A DNA stretch of 5,203 bases from positions 1-5,203 of the forward strand of contig PBQB01000082.1 of NCBI GenBank assembly GCA_002724895.1, in the 5' to 3' direction. Source of the DNA: Flavobacteriales bacterium. GTDB lineage: Bacteria; Bacteroidota; Bacteroidia; Flavobacteriales; BACL11. The notes under the pieces are model-generated. The model was not told where the DNA came from, did no database searches, and saw nothing but the letters and a program-made list of their open reading frames with translations. Both the position numbers and the translations under genes were made by a program. This document shows positions 1-5,203 of the stretch, piece by piece (position 1 is the stretch's first letter; every line of letters starts with the position of its first letter).

Positions 1-732
1 ATCTAAAGGAATACCATAATTAATATTGAATTCATTTATAAATTTTATTAATTCTTTTGAAATTTTTGCATATCCCCCACAAGAATATCTACTAAATAAT
101 TTCCAATTTTGCTTTTTAGTGTATAATTTAATATTACGCTTAACATCAATCGTATTTTTCAGAGCAGAAAAACCTAAAATAATCTGATTAATATTTGATG
201 AGTTTATAATTCCTGCAATTGTACCTCCAGTTCCTACAGGACAACATACATAATTATAATTATTATCATTAGAAAGTATTTCAGAAGCCCCTTTTACCCC
301 TAAAAAATTTGTCCCTCCTTCTGGAATTAAATAAAAATTACCAAACTCACACTTTAACTTATTTATAAAAGAATCAGTATCTTTTAAACGATAATCTCTT
401 CTATTTATATACTTTAGATTCATTTCATTGTCATAAGCATTTTGAAGACTAGCATTTAAAGGAAGATTTTTTTCACCTCTAATAATTCCAATTGTATTAA
501 ATCCTTCTTTTTTACCTAAGTAAGCTGTCGCTACAATATGATTTGAATATGCACCACCAAAAGTTAAAATCTTTTTATACCCTTTTTTTTTAGCTTCAGT
601 AATATTATATTTTAATTTATATAATTTATTTCCACTAATATATCTGTGATTCAAATCTATTCTTTTAATCAAAATAGTAACTTCTTTTTCTACTAATAAA
701 TTTGATGATATTGTATTATATTTTATTTTCAT
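1..732 (-). CDS. PLP-dependent ACC deaminase / D-cysteine desulfhydrase family enzyme (partial, C-terminus missing)
   Basis: Reading the minus strand from the ATG at 732-730 gives 244 uninterrupted codons to the window edge. The protein belongs to the fold type II PLP enzymes of the ACC deaminase / D-cysteine desulfhydrase family. The SGNK motif at residues 33-36 carries the likely PLP-binding Lys36. GGAYSNH (59-65) matches the family's substrate/PLP-contacting SNH segment. VGTGGT (166-171) is the phosphate-binding loop. An in-frame TGA lies directly before the ATG and the next Met is near residue 104, so the start is well fixed. Family members are usually about 300 residues, so roughly 50-60 residues should lie left of the window; the partial protein ends in PLD, where the family's PLDPxYTGK-like stretch normally begins. 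The residues that separate ACC deaminases from D-cysteine desulfhydrases lie in the missing part, so the substrate cannot be decided; many Bacteroidota copies carry only this generic name. It is divergent from the DUF5522-hutU pair. Confidence 0.9.
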   Translation of the reverse strand, partial: MKIKYNTISSNLLVEKEVTILIKRIDLNHRYISGNKLYKLKYNITEAKKKGYKKILTFGGAYSNHIVATAYLGKKEGFNTIGIIRGEKNLPLNASLQNAYDNEMNLKYINRRDYRLKDTDSFINKLKCEFGNFYLIPEGGTNFLGVKGASEILSNDNNYNYVCCPVGTGGTIAGIINSSNINQIILGFSALKNTIDVKRNIKLYTKKQNWKLFSRYSCGGYAKISKELIKFINEFNINYGIPLD

Positions 733-764
733 TCAAAACAAATATCTTAATTTTGCAAAAAATA
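733..764. promoter_or_regulatory. 32-bp divergent start region with back-to-back -7-like elements
   Basis: Only 32 bp separate the divergent start codons at 732 (minus) and 765 (plus). On the plus strand TAATTTTG at 748-755 is a perfect match to the Bacteroidota -7 consensus TAnnTTTG. It would place the transcription start around 760-762, giving an almost leaderless mRNA for the 765 start. No good -33 TTTG is seen; the closest is a T-rich stretch at 721-730, inside the divergent gene. On the minus strand GATATTTG (746-739) matches the consensus at all but one fixed position and would give a nearly leaderless transcript for the PLP enzyme. A second minus-strand candidate, TATTTTTTG (764-756), has one base too many. 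The plus-strand call is fairly good; the minus-strand assignment is tentative. Confidence 0.5.
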
Positions 765-938
765 ATGAAAGAATTCTCCAAAATATCAGAATTAGATAAA
801 GAAGACTATTATTATTCAGATGAAGGATACATCGTATTTACTAAAAAGTACCATTTAAAGAGAGGATATTGTTGTGATAATAATTGTAAACATTGTCCAT
901 TTAAAAAAAATAAAAAAAAGATGAATGAAAAATCTTAA
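765..938 (+). CDS. DUF5522 family small Cys-rich protein
   Basis: A 57-residue protein whose core YHLKRGYCCDNNCKHCPF (residues 29-46) matches the DUF5522 signature, usually LKRGxCCxxxCxHCPY. The four cysteines at 36, 37, 41 and 44 form a CCxxxCxxCP cluster that could bind a metal ion; this is inferred, and I know of no established function for the family. The acidic and aromatic N-terminal half (EDYYYSDEGYIVFT) precedes the cluster and a Lys-rich tail follows. There is no signal peptide or membrane segment, so it is presumably cytoplasmic. An upstream in-frame ATG at 702 exists, but the ATG at 765 is preferred: the -7 element at 748-755 lies between them, the 702 start would run into the divergent gene, and the family is this short. 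The 3' end overlaps hutU by 14 nt in another frame, so the two are probably co-transcribed and translationally coupled. Confidence 0.85.
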   Translation: MKEFSKISELDKEDYYYSDEGYIVFTKKYHLKRGYCCDNNCKHCPFKKNKKKMNEKS

Positions 939-2922
939 AAAAGCAATTTTAGAAGGAATCCCTAAGGCTCTACCTACAAGGAAAAAATTAAATCCAAATG
1001 TAAGCCATGCTCCAAACAGAAAAAAAGTTCTTAATAAAGAAGAAAGAAAATTAGCTATTAGGAACGCGCTAAGATATTTTCCAAAACACTTTCATAAAGA
1101 ACTAGCTGAAGAATTTTTAGAAGAATTAGATAAATATGGTAAAATTTATATGTATAGATTTATGCCAGATTATGAAATTAAATCTAGAAATATCAATGAT
1201 TTTCCTTACAAAAGCAAGCAAGCTGCTTCCATACAGTTGATGCTATCAAACAATTTAGATTATGCAATTGCTCAACACCCTGAAGAACTTATTACATATG
1301 GAGGAAATGGATCCGTTTTTCAAAATTGGGCACAGTACTTGTTATGTATGCAATATTTAGCTAAAATGAATAATAAACAAACCCTTGTTTTATATTCAGG
1401 ACATCCTCTTGGTCTTTTCCCATCAAATGAATATGCACCTAGATTAGTAATAACTAATGGAATGATGATTCCAAATTATTCAAAACCAAATGACCTTTTA
1501 AAATTTAGTGCATTAGGAGTAACTCAATATGGACAAATGACTGCAGGATCTTTTATGTACATTGGTCCTCAAGGAATTGTACATGGAACCAATATTACAG
1601 TACTGAATGCAGCAAGAAAAATTGATGCTAAAAGCAAGGATCTTTCAGGTAAAATTTTTGTAACATCAGGACTAGGTGGAATGTCAGGTGCACAAGCAAA
1701 AGCTGCTGTTATTGCTAAAGGAGTATGTATAGTAGCAGAAATTAATGAAGATGCAATTAATAAAAGACATCAACAAGGTTGGGTTGACGAAATTTATGAT
1801 GATTTAGACAAATTGATTAAAAGAGCAATTAGTGCAAAAAATAATAAGGAAGCTTTATCAATTGCATACAAGGGAAATATTGTTGATTTGTGGGAAAAAA
1901 TAGTAGAATTAAACATCCATATCGATATAGGATCAGACCAAACTTCTCTACATAACCCATATGCTGGAGGATATTACCCTGTTGGTCTTAATTACCAAGA
2001 GGCAAATGCAATGATGGTTGAACAACCAGAAGAATTCAAAAATAAAATTCAAGAAACTTTAATCAGACATACTAAAGCTATCAACAAATTAACAAAAAAA
2101 GGAATGTACTTTTTTGATTACGGTAACGCCTTTTTGCTAGAAGCTAAAAGAGCTGGAGCTGATATTTTAGACCAATCTAATAAATTCAAATACCCATCTT
2201 ATGTTCAAGATATAATGGGTCCAATGTGTTTTGATTATGGTTTTGGACCTTTTCGTTGGGTATGTACGTCTAATAATGATAGTGATCTTGACAAATCAGA
2301 TGAAATTGCATGTCATGTATTGAAAGAAATGTTGCAAGATGCTCCAGATGAAATTAAATTGCAACTATTAGATAATATAAATTGGATAAAAGAGGCAAAA
2401 AAAAATAATCTTGTAGTTGGATCTAAGTCAAGAATATTATATGCTGATACAGAAGGAAGAATAAAAATTGCAAAAGCATTTAACAAAGCAATTAAAAAAG
2501 GTATTATTTCAGAACCAATTGTATTAGGAAGAGATCATCATGATGTTTCAGGTACTGATTCTCCTTATAGAGAAACATCAAATATTTATGATGGATCACA
2601 ATTTACTGCAGACATGGCTATTCATAATGTTATAGGAGATAGCTTTAGAGGAGCAACATGGGTATCTATTCACAATGGTGGTGGAGTAGGATGGGGAGAA
2701 GTAATTAATGGCGGTTTTGGACTAATGATTGATGGAAGTAAAGAGGCAGAAGAAAAATTAGAATCAATGTTATTTTGGGATGTAAACAATGGTATTTCTA
2801 GAAGAAGTTGGGCAAGAAATAAAGAAGCTATTTTTGCAATTAAAAGAGCAATGAAAGAAAACCCTCAGCTTGAAGTAACTATTCCTAACACCTGTGATAA
2901 AGAACTAATAGATAAAATTTAA
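925..2922 (+). CDS. hutU: urocanate hydratase (imidazolonepropionate hydrolyase)
   Basis: This enzyme (EC 4.2.1.49) adds water to urocanate to give 4-imidazolone-5-propanoate, the second step of histidine degradation after HutH and before HutI. It is a cytoplasmic enzyme that uses tightly bound NAD+ as an electrophile rather than as a redox cofactor. The 665-residue protein is full length for the long form of the family; classical proteobacterial HutU is about 555 residues. Family blocks visible in order are HAPNRKK (28-34), ALRYFP (48-53), YGGNGSVFQNWAQY (125-138), GVTQYGQMTAGS (198-209), the NAD-binding loop SGLGGMSGAQ (248-257), SDQTSLHNPYAGGYYPVG (337-354), the active-site segment GFGPFRWVC with catalytic Cys447 (Cys410 in the Pseudomonas enzyme), and GRDHHDVSGTDSPYRET (535-551). 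No key residue appears lost. Translation starts at ATG 925, inside the last codons of the DUF5522 gene, without an obvious Shine-Dalgarno, as is usual in this phylum. No hutH, hutI or hutG lies next to it in this window. It ends 3 bp from the convergent gene. Confidence 0.97.
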   Translation: MKNLKKAILEGIPKALPTRKKLNPNVSHAPNRKKVLNKEERKLAIRNALRYFPKHFHKELAEEFLEELDKYGKIYMYRFMPDYEIKSRNINDFPYKSKQAASIQLMLSNNLDYAIAQHPEELITYGGNGSVFQNWAQYLLCMQYLAKMNNKQTLVLYSGHPLGLFPSNEYAPRLVITNGMMIPNYSKPNDLLKFSALGVTQYGQMTAGSFMYIGPQGIVHGTNITVLNAARKIDAKSKDLSGKIFVTSGLGGMSGAQAKAAVIAKGVCIVAEINEDAINKRHQQGWVDEIYDDLDKLIKRAISAKNNKEALSIAYKGNIVDLWEKIVELNIHIDIGSDQTSLHNPYAGGYYPVGLNYQEANAMMVEQPEEFKNKIQETLIRHTKAINKLTKKGMYFFDYGNAFLLEAKRAGADILDQSNKFKYPSYVQDIMGPMCFDYGFGPFRWVCTSNNDSDLDKSDEIACHVLKEMLQDAPDEIKLQLLDNINWIKEAKKNNLVVGSKSRILYADTEGRIKIAKAFNKAIKKGIISEPIVLGRDHHDVSGTDSPYRETSNIYDGSQFTADMAIHNVIGDSFRGATWVSIHNGGGVGWGEVINGGFGLMIDGSKEAEEKLESMLFWDVNNGISRRSWARNKEAIFAIKRAMKENPQLEVTIPNTCDKELIDKI

Positions 2923-2925
2923 TAA

Positions 2926-3423
2926 TTATTTATTACTTACTCTAGGCTCTTTTTGAAGAAAGTTATCTTCCATAATACTTATAATTTTTTCTTCTTGTTT
3001 AGCGTCTACAATAAATGTTAAATTTCTATTACAACTTTTTTGAAAATAATGAGTCTTATGTTCTGAGTCACATTTAACCATATCAAATTTAACCTTTACC
3101 CTATCATTTTTTATTTTCTTTAGAATTCTCTTTCTCCTAACAATTTCTTTATCACTAGAATTTCTCAAAACACGCAAGTCTTTTATAAAAGTCTTCATTT
3201 CAGAATTAGAAAGAGATGACTTCCATTTACATCCAGCATATTCTCTTGTTGTTTGATTTTGTGCAGAAATAACATAGAGATTTTCAGTATTATTTATTTT
3301 CTCAGAAATAACAACTTTTTTTATTAACTTTTCATTTGTATTGAAAGTGACTATTTCCTTACTTTCTTGGGAATAAGATTTTAAATTAATTAATATACAT
3401 ATAATTAGTAGTGTGTATTTCAT
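2926..3423 (-). CDS. small secreted protein of unknown function
   Basis: A 165-residue protein that I do not recognise. Residues 1-19 form a Sec signal peptide: a Lys at position 2, a hydrophobic core (LLIICILI) and SYSQ, with likely cleavage just before the Gln, typical of Bacteroidota. The mature part has three cysteines (65, 118, 131), which would allow one disulfide, and a strongly basic stretch at about 95-113 (RRKRILKKIKNDRVKVK). It has no lipobox Cys, no T9SS sorting domain and no further membrane segment, so it is most likely periplasmic. An upstream in-frame ATG at 3465 would add 14 residues (MHNKIILYLPKKKK) ahead of the signal peptide. The ATG at 3423 is chosen because it restores a normal signal peptide and because the -7 element at 3446-3439 lies between the two ATGs. 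A-rich sequence precedes the start. It is convergent with hutU, with stop codons 3 bp apart, so it has no operon link to it. Confidence 0.8.
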   Translation of the reverse strand: MKYTLLIICILINLKSYSQESKEIVTFNTNEKLIKKVVISEKINNTENLYVISAQNQTTREYAGCKWKSSLSNSEMKTFIKDLRVLRNSSDKEIVRRKRILKKIKNDRVKVKFDMVKCDSEHKTHYFQKSCNRNLTFIVDAKQEEKIISIMEDNFLQKEPRVSNK

Positions 3424-3438
3424 TTTTTTCTTTTTTGG

Positions 3439-3446
3439 CAAATATA
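3439..3446 (-). promoter_or_regulatory. Bacteroidota -7 element for the small secreted protein gene
   Basis: On the minus strand 3446-3439 reads TATATTTG, a perfect TAnnTTTG. Transcription would start around 3432, leaving a leader of roughly 9 nt before the ATG at 3423. A TTG sits 16 nt further upstream (3465-3463), a slightly short but plausible -33 element. That TTG falls inside the first palindromic site at 3458-3471, so a protein bound there would contact the RNA polymerase binding site. Confidence 0.6.
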
Positions 3447-3457
3447 AAATTATTTTG

Positions 3458-3501
3458 TTATGCAAGCATAATAATTTAAAATAATTTATGCAAGCATAAT
3501 A
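3458..3501. repeat. two direct copies of a dyad-symmetric 14-bp site (operator-like)
   Basis: The 16-bp sequence TTATGCAAGCATAATA occurs identically at 3458-3473 and 3486-3501, a 28-bp period with a 12-bp AT-only gap. Within each copy the first 14 bp, TTATGCAAGCATAA, form a perfect inverted repeat: arms TTATGC and GCATAA around a central AA. A short symmetric site in two copies, the proximal one covering the -33 region of the promoter for the small secreted protein gene, is what a dimeric repressor or activator operator looks like. The two copies also contrast with their almost pure A/T surroundings. No regulator gene is visible in the window, so the binding protein is unknown. The alternative is a chance or slippage duplication of 28 bp, but the internal symmetry argues against a random repeat. 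Confidence 0.55.
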
Positions 3502-3546
3502 TCTTTCAATATTTAGTATTACGAAAAGAAAAAAATAAGGTTACAT

Positions 3547-3574
3547 CAAAAAGAAAAATTAATTAAGTATTAAT
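3547..3574 (-). terminator. possible weak intrinsic terminator after the repeat-protein gene
   Basis: On the minus strand an AT-only inverted repeat, ATTAAT - ACTTA - ATTAAT (3574-3558), overlaps the stop codon and is followed by a T-rich run, TTTTCTTTTTG (3557-3547). Geometry and U-tract fit a Rho-independent terminator, but the stem has no G-C pairs and would be unstable, so the call is tentative. If it works, it separates transcription of the repeat protein from the small secreted gene, which has its own -7 element. Confidence 0.25.
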
Positions 3575-5203
3575 CTATGAATAATATTCCCCTTGCTTGT
3601 TTTTAAATTTAAAAGATAAATTCCTTTAGAAAAAGATGATAAATCTAAATAATAATTAAAATCACCTTTATAATCTTCAAGAGTATTTTTATTTATCTCC
3701 TCACCTATCAAATTCTTTATAGTTATTTCTAAATCTTGAGACATATTTGAAGTAAAACTAATATTAAAAACATCTCTACTAGGGTTTGGATATATTTTAA
3801 AATTATCAATTTCTAAGTTATTTATAAAAGCAGGTATCCAGTCTACCTCAACAAATACAGTATCAGATTGACAACCATAATAATCTTCAACTATTAACCA
3901 ATATTCACCATTATTTAGTGGGGTAATTTGTGATGTGATTTCATTTGTATTCCAAGTGAAAGAATATGGAGGTGTTCCACCAAAGTTAGATACTACTAAA
4001 CTTAAACCATTTTGTAATATATTAACATATTGTTGAGATGCAATATCTATATTAGAAATAATAATACTATCACACCCATTTACTGCAGGAAAAGAATCTA
4101 TATAAACACCAGAAGTAGAATAGAAATTATTTCCTATCACTAATGAGTCTCCAAAGCATAATATTTGATTATTAGTAATATTATAGCTGTTATCAATAGT
4201 TAAATTAATTGTATAAATACTATCACAGCCATTAGTATTAGTATATATGTTTGAATAAACTCCGCTAACATTATACGTAACTCCATCCCAAGTGTAACTA
4301 TCACAACTTGTAATATTACTAATTTCATTTGTGGAATTTGAAATAGTTAAATACAAACTATGAACTGAATCACAACCATTTATGTTTGAATAAAAATTAG
4401 TGTAAGTTCCACTAGAATTATATGTAATACTATCCCAAATAAAACTATCACATGCCATAACTATACTTGAAATAGTATCTGAGTTATAAATATTTAAATC
4501 TAATATATGAATACTATCACATCCTTGACCATTAGTATATACATTTGTAAATAATCCAGATGTATCATATGTAATTCCGTGCCATACATAACTATCACAA
4601 ACCGATATTTGAGTAGTTTCAGAAAAAGAATTATTAATTGTCAAATACAATATACACACACTATCACAACCAGAAAAGGTATTGTAAACAGTAGTATACA
4701 TGCCACTTGCAGAGTATATAACCCCATCCCAAGAATAGATATCGCATGCTGTAACATTAGTAACAAATGTGTCAGCTGTGTTTATAATTAAATCTAAAAC
4801 TTGAATAGAGTCACACCCATTTATACCGGCAAATATATTTGTATATGTACCACTACTATCATAAATAGCGCTATTCCATAAATAGTTATTACAAGATGTT
4901 ATTGAAAATGTATCTGTGTATGAATTATTGATTGTTAAATTAAGGGTATGTACACTATCACATCCGTTAACATTTGTATATGTATTTATATACATACCAC
5001 TTTGAGCGTAATTTAATCCATCCCAAGAATAACTATCACATGAATTAACTGATGAAGTTCCAGAATTAGAATATATTATTGTTAAATTGAGAGTATGTAT
5101 ACTATCACATCCATTAGCATTTGTATATATATTTGTGTATACACCTGAAGTGTTATATGTTACTCCATCCCAAGTATAACTATCACATGAAATCACAGTA
5201 GTG
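3559..5203 (-). CDS. T9SS-secreted tandem-repeat surface protein (partial, N-terminus missing)
   Basis: An open frame of 548 codons plus stop runs in from the right window edge. There is no true start: the GTG at 5196 is an internal Val and the frame continues upstream (Thr-Thr-Val-Ile-Ser-Cys). Residues below are counted from that Val. Residues 3-345 are seven tandem repeats of exactly 49 residues. Residues 346-393 are a divergent eighth unit of the related CxGDS...NGCDS type. Residues about 394-453 resemble a SprB-type domain (FGGTPPYSFTW ... GEYWLIVEDYYGC). From about 465 to the end is a T9SS type A C-terminal sorting domain, with KIYPNPS at 467-473, a GEE strand, an SFSKGIYLLNLK segment and a basic, hydrophobic end (HRLILN). 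Such proteins cross the outer membrane through the type IX system, where the sorting domain is normally removed and the protein released or anchored. An adhesive or structural surface role is inferred; no catalytic domain is visible in this part. Confidence 0.9.
   Translation of the reverse strand, partial: TTVISCDSYTWDGVTYNTSGVYTNIYTNANGCDSIHTLNLTIIYSNSGTSSVNSCDSYSWDGLNYAQSGMYINTYTNVNGCDSVHTLNLTINNSYTDTFSITSCNNYLWNSAIYDSSGTYTNIFAGINGCDSIQVLDLIINTADTFVTNVTACDIYSWDGVIYSASGMYTTVYNTFSGCDSVCILYLTINNSFSETTQISVCDSYVWHGITYDTSGLFTNVYTNGQGCDSIHILDLNIYNSDTISSIVMACDSFIWDSITYNSSGTYTNFYSNINGCDSVHSLYLTISNSTNEISNITSCDSYTWDGVTYNVSGVYSNIYTNTNGCDSIYTINLTIDNSYNITNNQILCFGDSLVIGNNFYSTSGVYIDSFPAVNGCDSIIISNIDIASQQYVNILQNGLSLVVSNFGGTPPYSFTWNTNEITSQITPLNNGEYWLIVEDYYGCQSDTVFVEVDWIPAFINNLEIDNFKIYPNPSRDVFNISFTSNMSQDLEITIKNLIGEEINKNTLEDYKGDFNYYLDLSSFSKGIYLLNLKTSKGNIIHRLILN
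4018..5190 (-). repeat. tandem array of 147-bp coding repeats (seven exact-length units plus one divergent)
   Basis: In coding order the units are 5190-5044, 5043-4897, 4896-4750, 4749-4603, 4602-4456, 4455-4309 and 4308-4162, each exactly 49 codons, followed by a divergent 48-codon unit at 4161-4018. The shared pattern is a Cys at position 2, usually CDSYxWD, a Trp at 7, xYxxSGxYtN around 12-20, NGCDS with a second Cys at 28, a hydrophobic strand (LxLTI) at 34-38 and a variable S/T/N-rich linker. The Cys pair in every unit could form a disulfide. The fourth unit has an additional Cys (CDSVC). The eighth unit lacks the Trp and reads CFGDS. The array continues past the right edge, since the bases before the first unit stay in frame and encode more of a linker (T-T-V-I). 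The lack of indels across seven units shows strict length selection. Confidence 0.92.

Noticed and set aside
702..764. Longer N-terminus for the DUF5522 protein starting at ATG 702 (21 extra residues).
   Set aside because: The extension is hydrophobic and unlike the family, overlaps the start of the divergent gene, and lies upstream of the -7 element at 748-755.
2920..2935. Perfect A/T inverted repeat (TAATAA TTAT TTATTA) spanning both convergent stop codons, considered as a bidirectional terminator.
   Set aside because: The stem has no G-C pairs and no T-run follows it on either strand; it is likely a by-product of two TAA stops in an AT-rich junction.
3424..3465. Longer N-terminus for the small secreted protein starting at ATG 3465.
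   Set aside because: It would put 14 residues including a run of Lys before a normal signal peptide and start upstream of the -7 element, inside the operator-like site.
3458..3501. Considering the repeated TTATGCAAGCATAATA as a CRISPR array or attachment site.
   Set aside because: There are only two 16-bp copies with an AT-only 12-bp gap, no cas genes and no integrase; operator-like symmetry explains it better.
4579..4791. Plus-strand open frame of 70 codons inside the repeat-protein gene.
   Set aside because: It lies wholly antisense to the repeat array; its Cys/Ile/Thr-rich translation is the mirror of the repeat codons and it shows no promoter or known family.
5194..5196. GTG at 5196 as the start of the repeat protein.
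   Set aside because: The frame continues upstream in the same repeat-linker style to the window edge, and no signal peptide follows the GTG, so the true start is outside the window.

Overview
The window looks like a piece of a low-GC (about 30% by eye) Bacteroidota chromosome, most likely a marine or free-living Flavobacteriales-type organism. Three things support this. One gene ends in a type IX secretion (T9SS) type A sorting domain after a long Cys-containing tandem repeat array. Matches to the Bacteroidota -7 promoter element (TAnnTTTG) lie just ahead of two genes. The urocanate hydratase is of the long (about 665-residue) form. The standard genetic code fits all genes, and no rRNA, tRNA, CRISPR array or transposase is visible.

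Layout, left to right. (1) Bases 1-732, minus strand: most of a PLP-dependent enzyme of the ACC deaminase / D-cysteine desulfhydrase family, with its C-terminus cut off by the window edge. (2) Bases 733-764: a 32-bp divergent start region with back-to-back -7-like elements. (3) Bases 765-938, plus strand: a 57-residue Cys-rich DUF5522 protein, overlapping by 14 nt (4) bases 925-2922, plus strand: a full-length urocanate hydratase (hutU) with its catalytic Cys and NAD loop intact. (5) Bases 2926-3423, minus strand: a small secreted protein of unknown function, convergent with hutU, their stop codons separated by only 3 bp. (6) Bases 3424-3558: an intergenic region with a good -7 element and two copies of a dyad-symmetric 14-bp site. 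(7) Bases 3559-5203, minus strand: the C-terminal part of a large secreted repeat protein (at least seven exact 49-residue repeats, one divergent repeat, a SprB-like domain and a T9SS sorting signal) that continues beyond the right edge.

How they work together: the DUF5522 gene and hutU form a two-gene transcription unit bounded by a divergent gene on the left and a convergent gene on the right. The other histidine-degradation genes (hutH, hutI and a deformylase or formiminotransferase) must therefore lie elsewhere. The two minus-strand genes on the right both encode exported proteins but probably have separate promoters. I see no defence system, mobile element or clearly new multi-gene system. 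The most noteworthy signals are the paired palindromic operator-like sites at 3458-3501, the overlapping DUF5522-hutU pair, the 32-bp bidirectional start region and the exactly periodic 147-bp repeat array.
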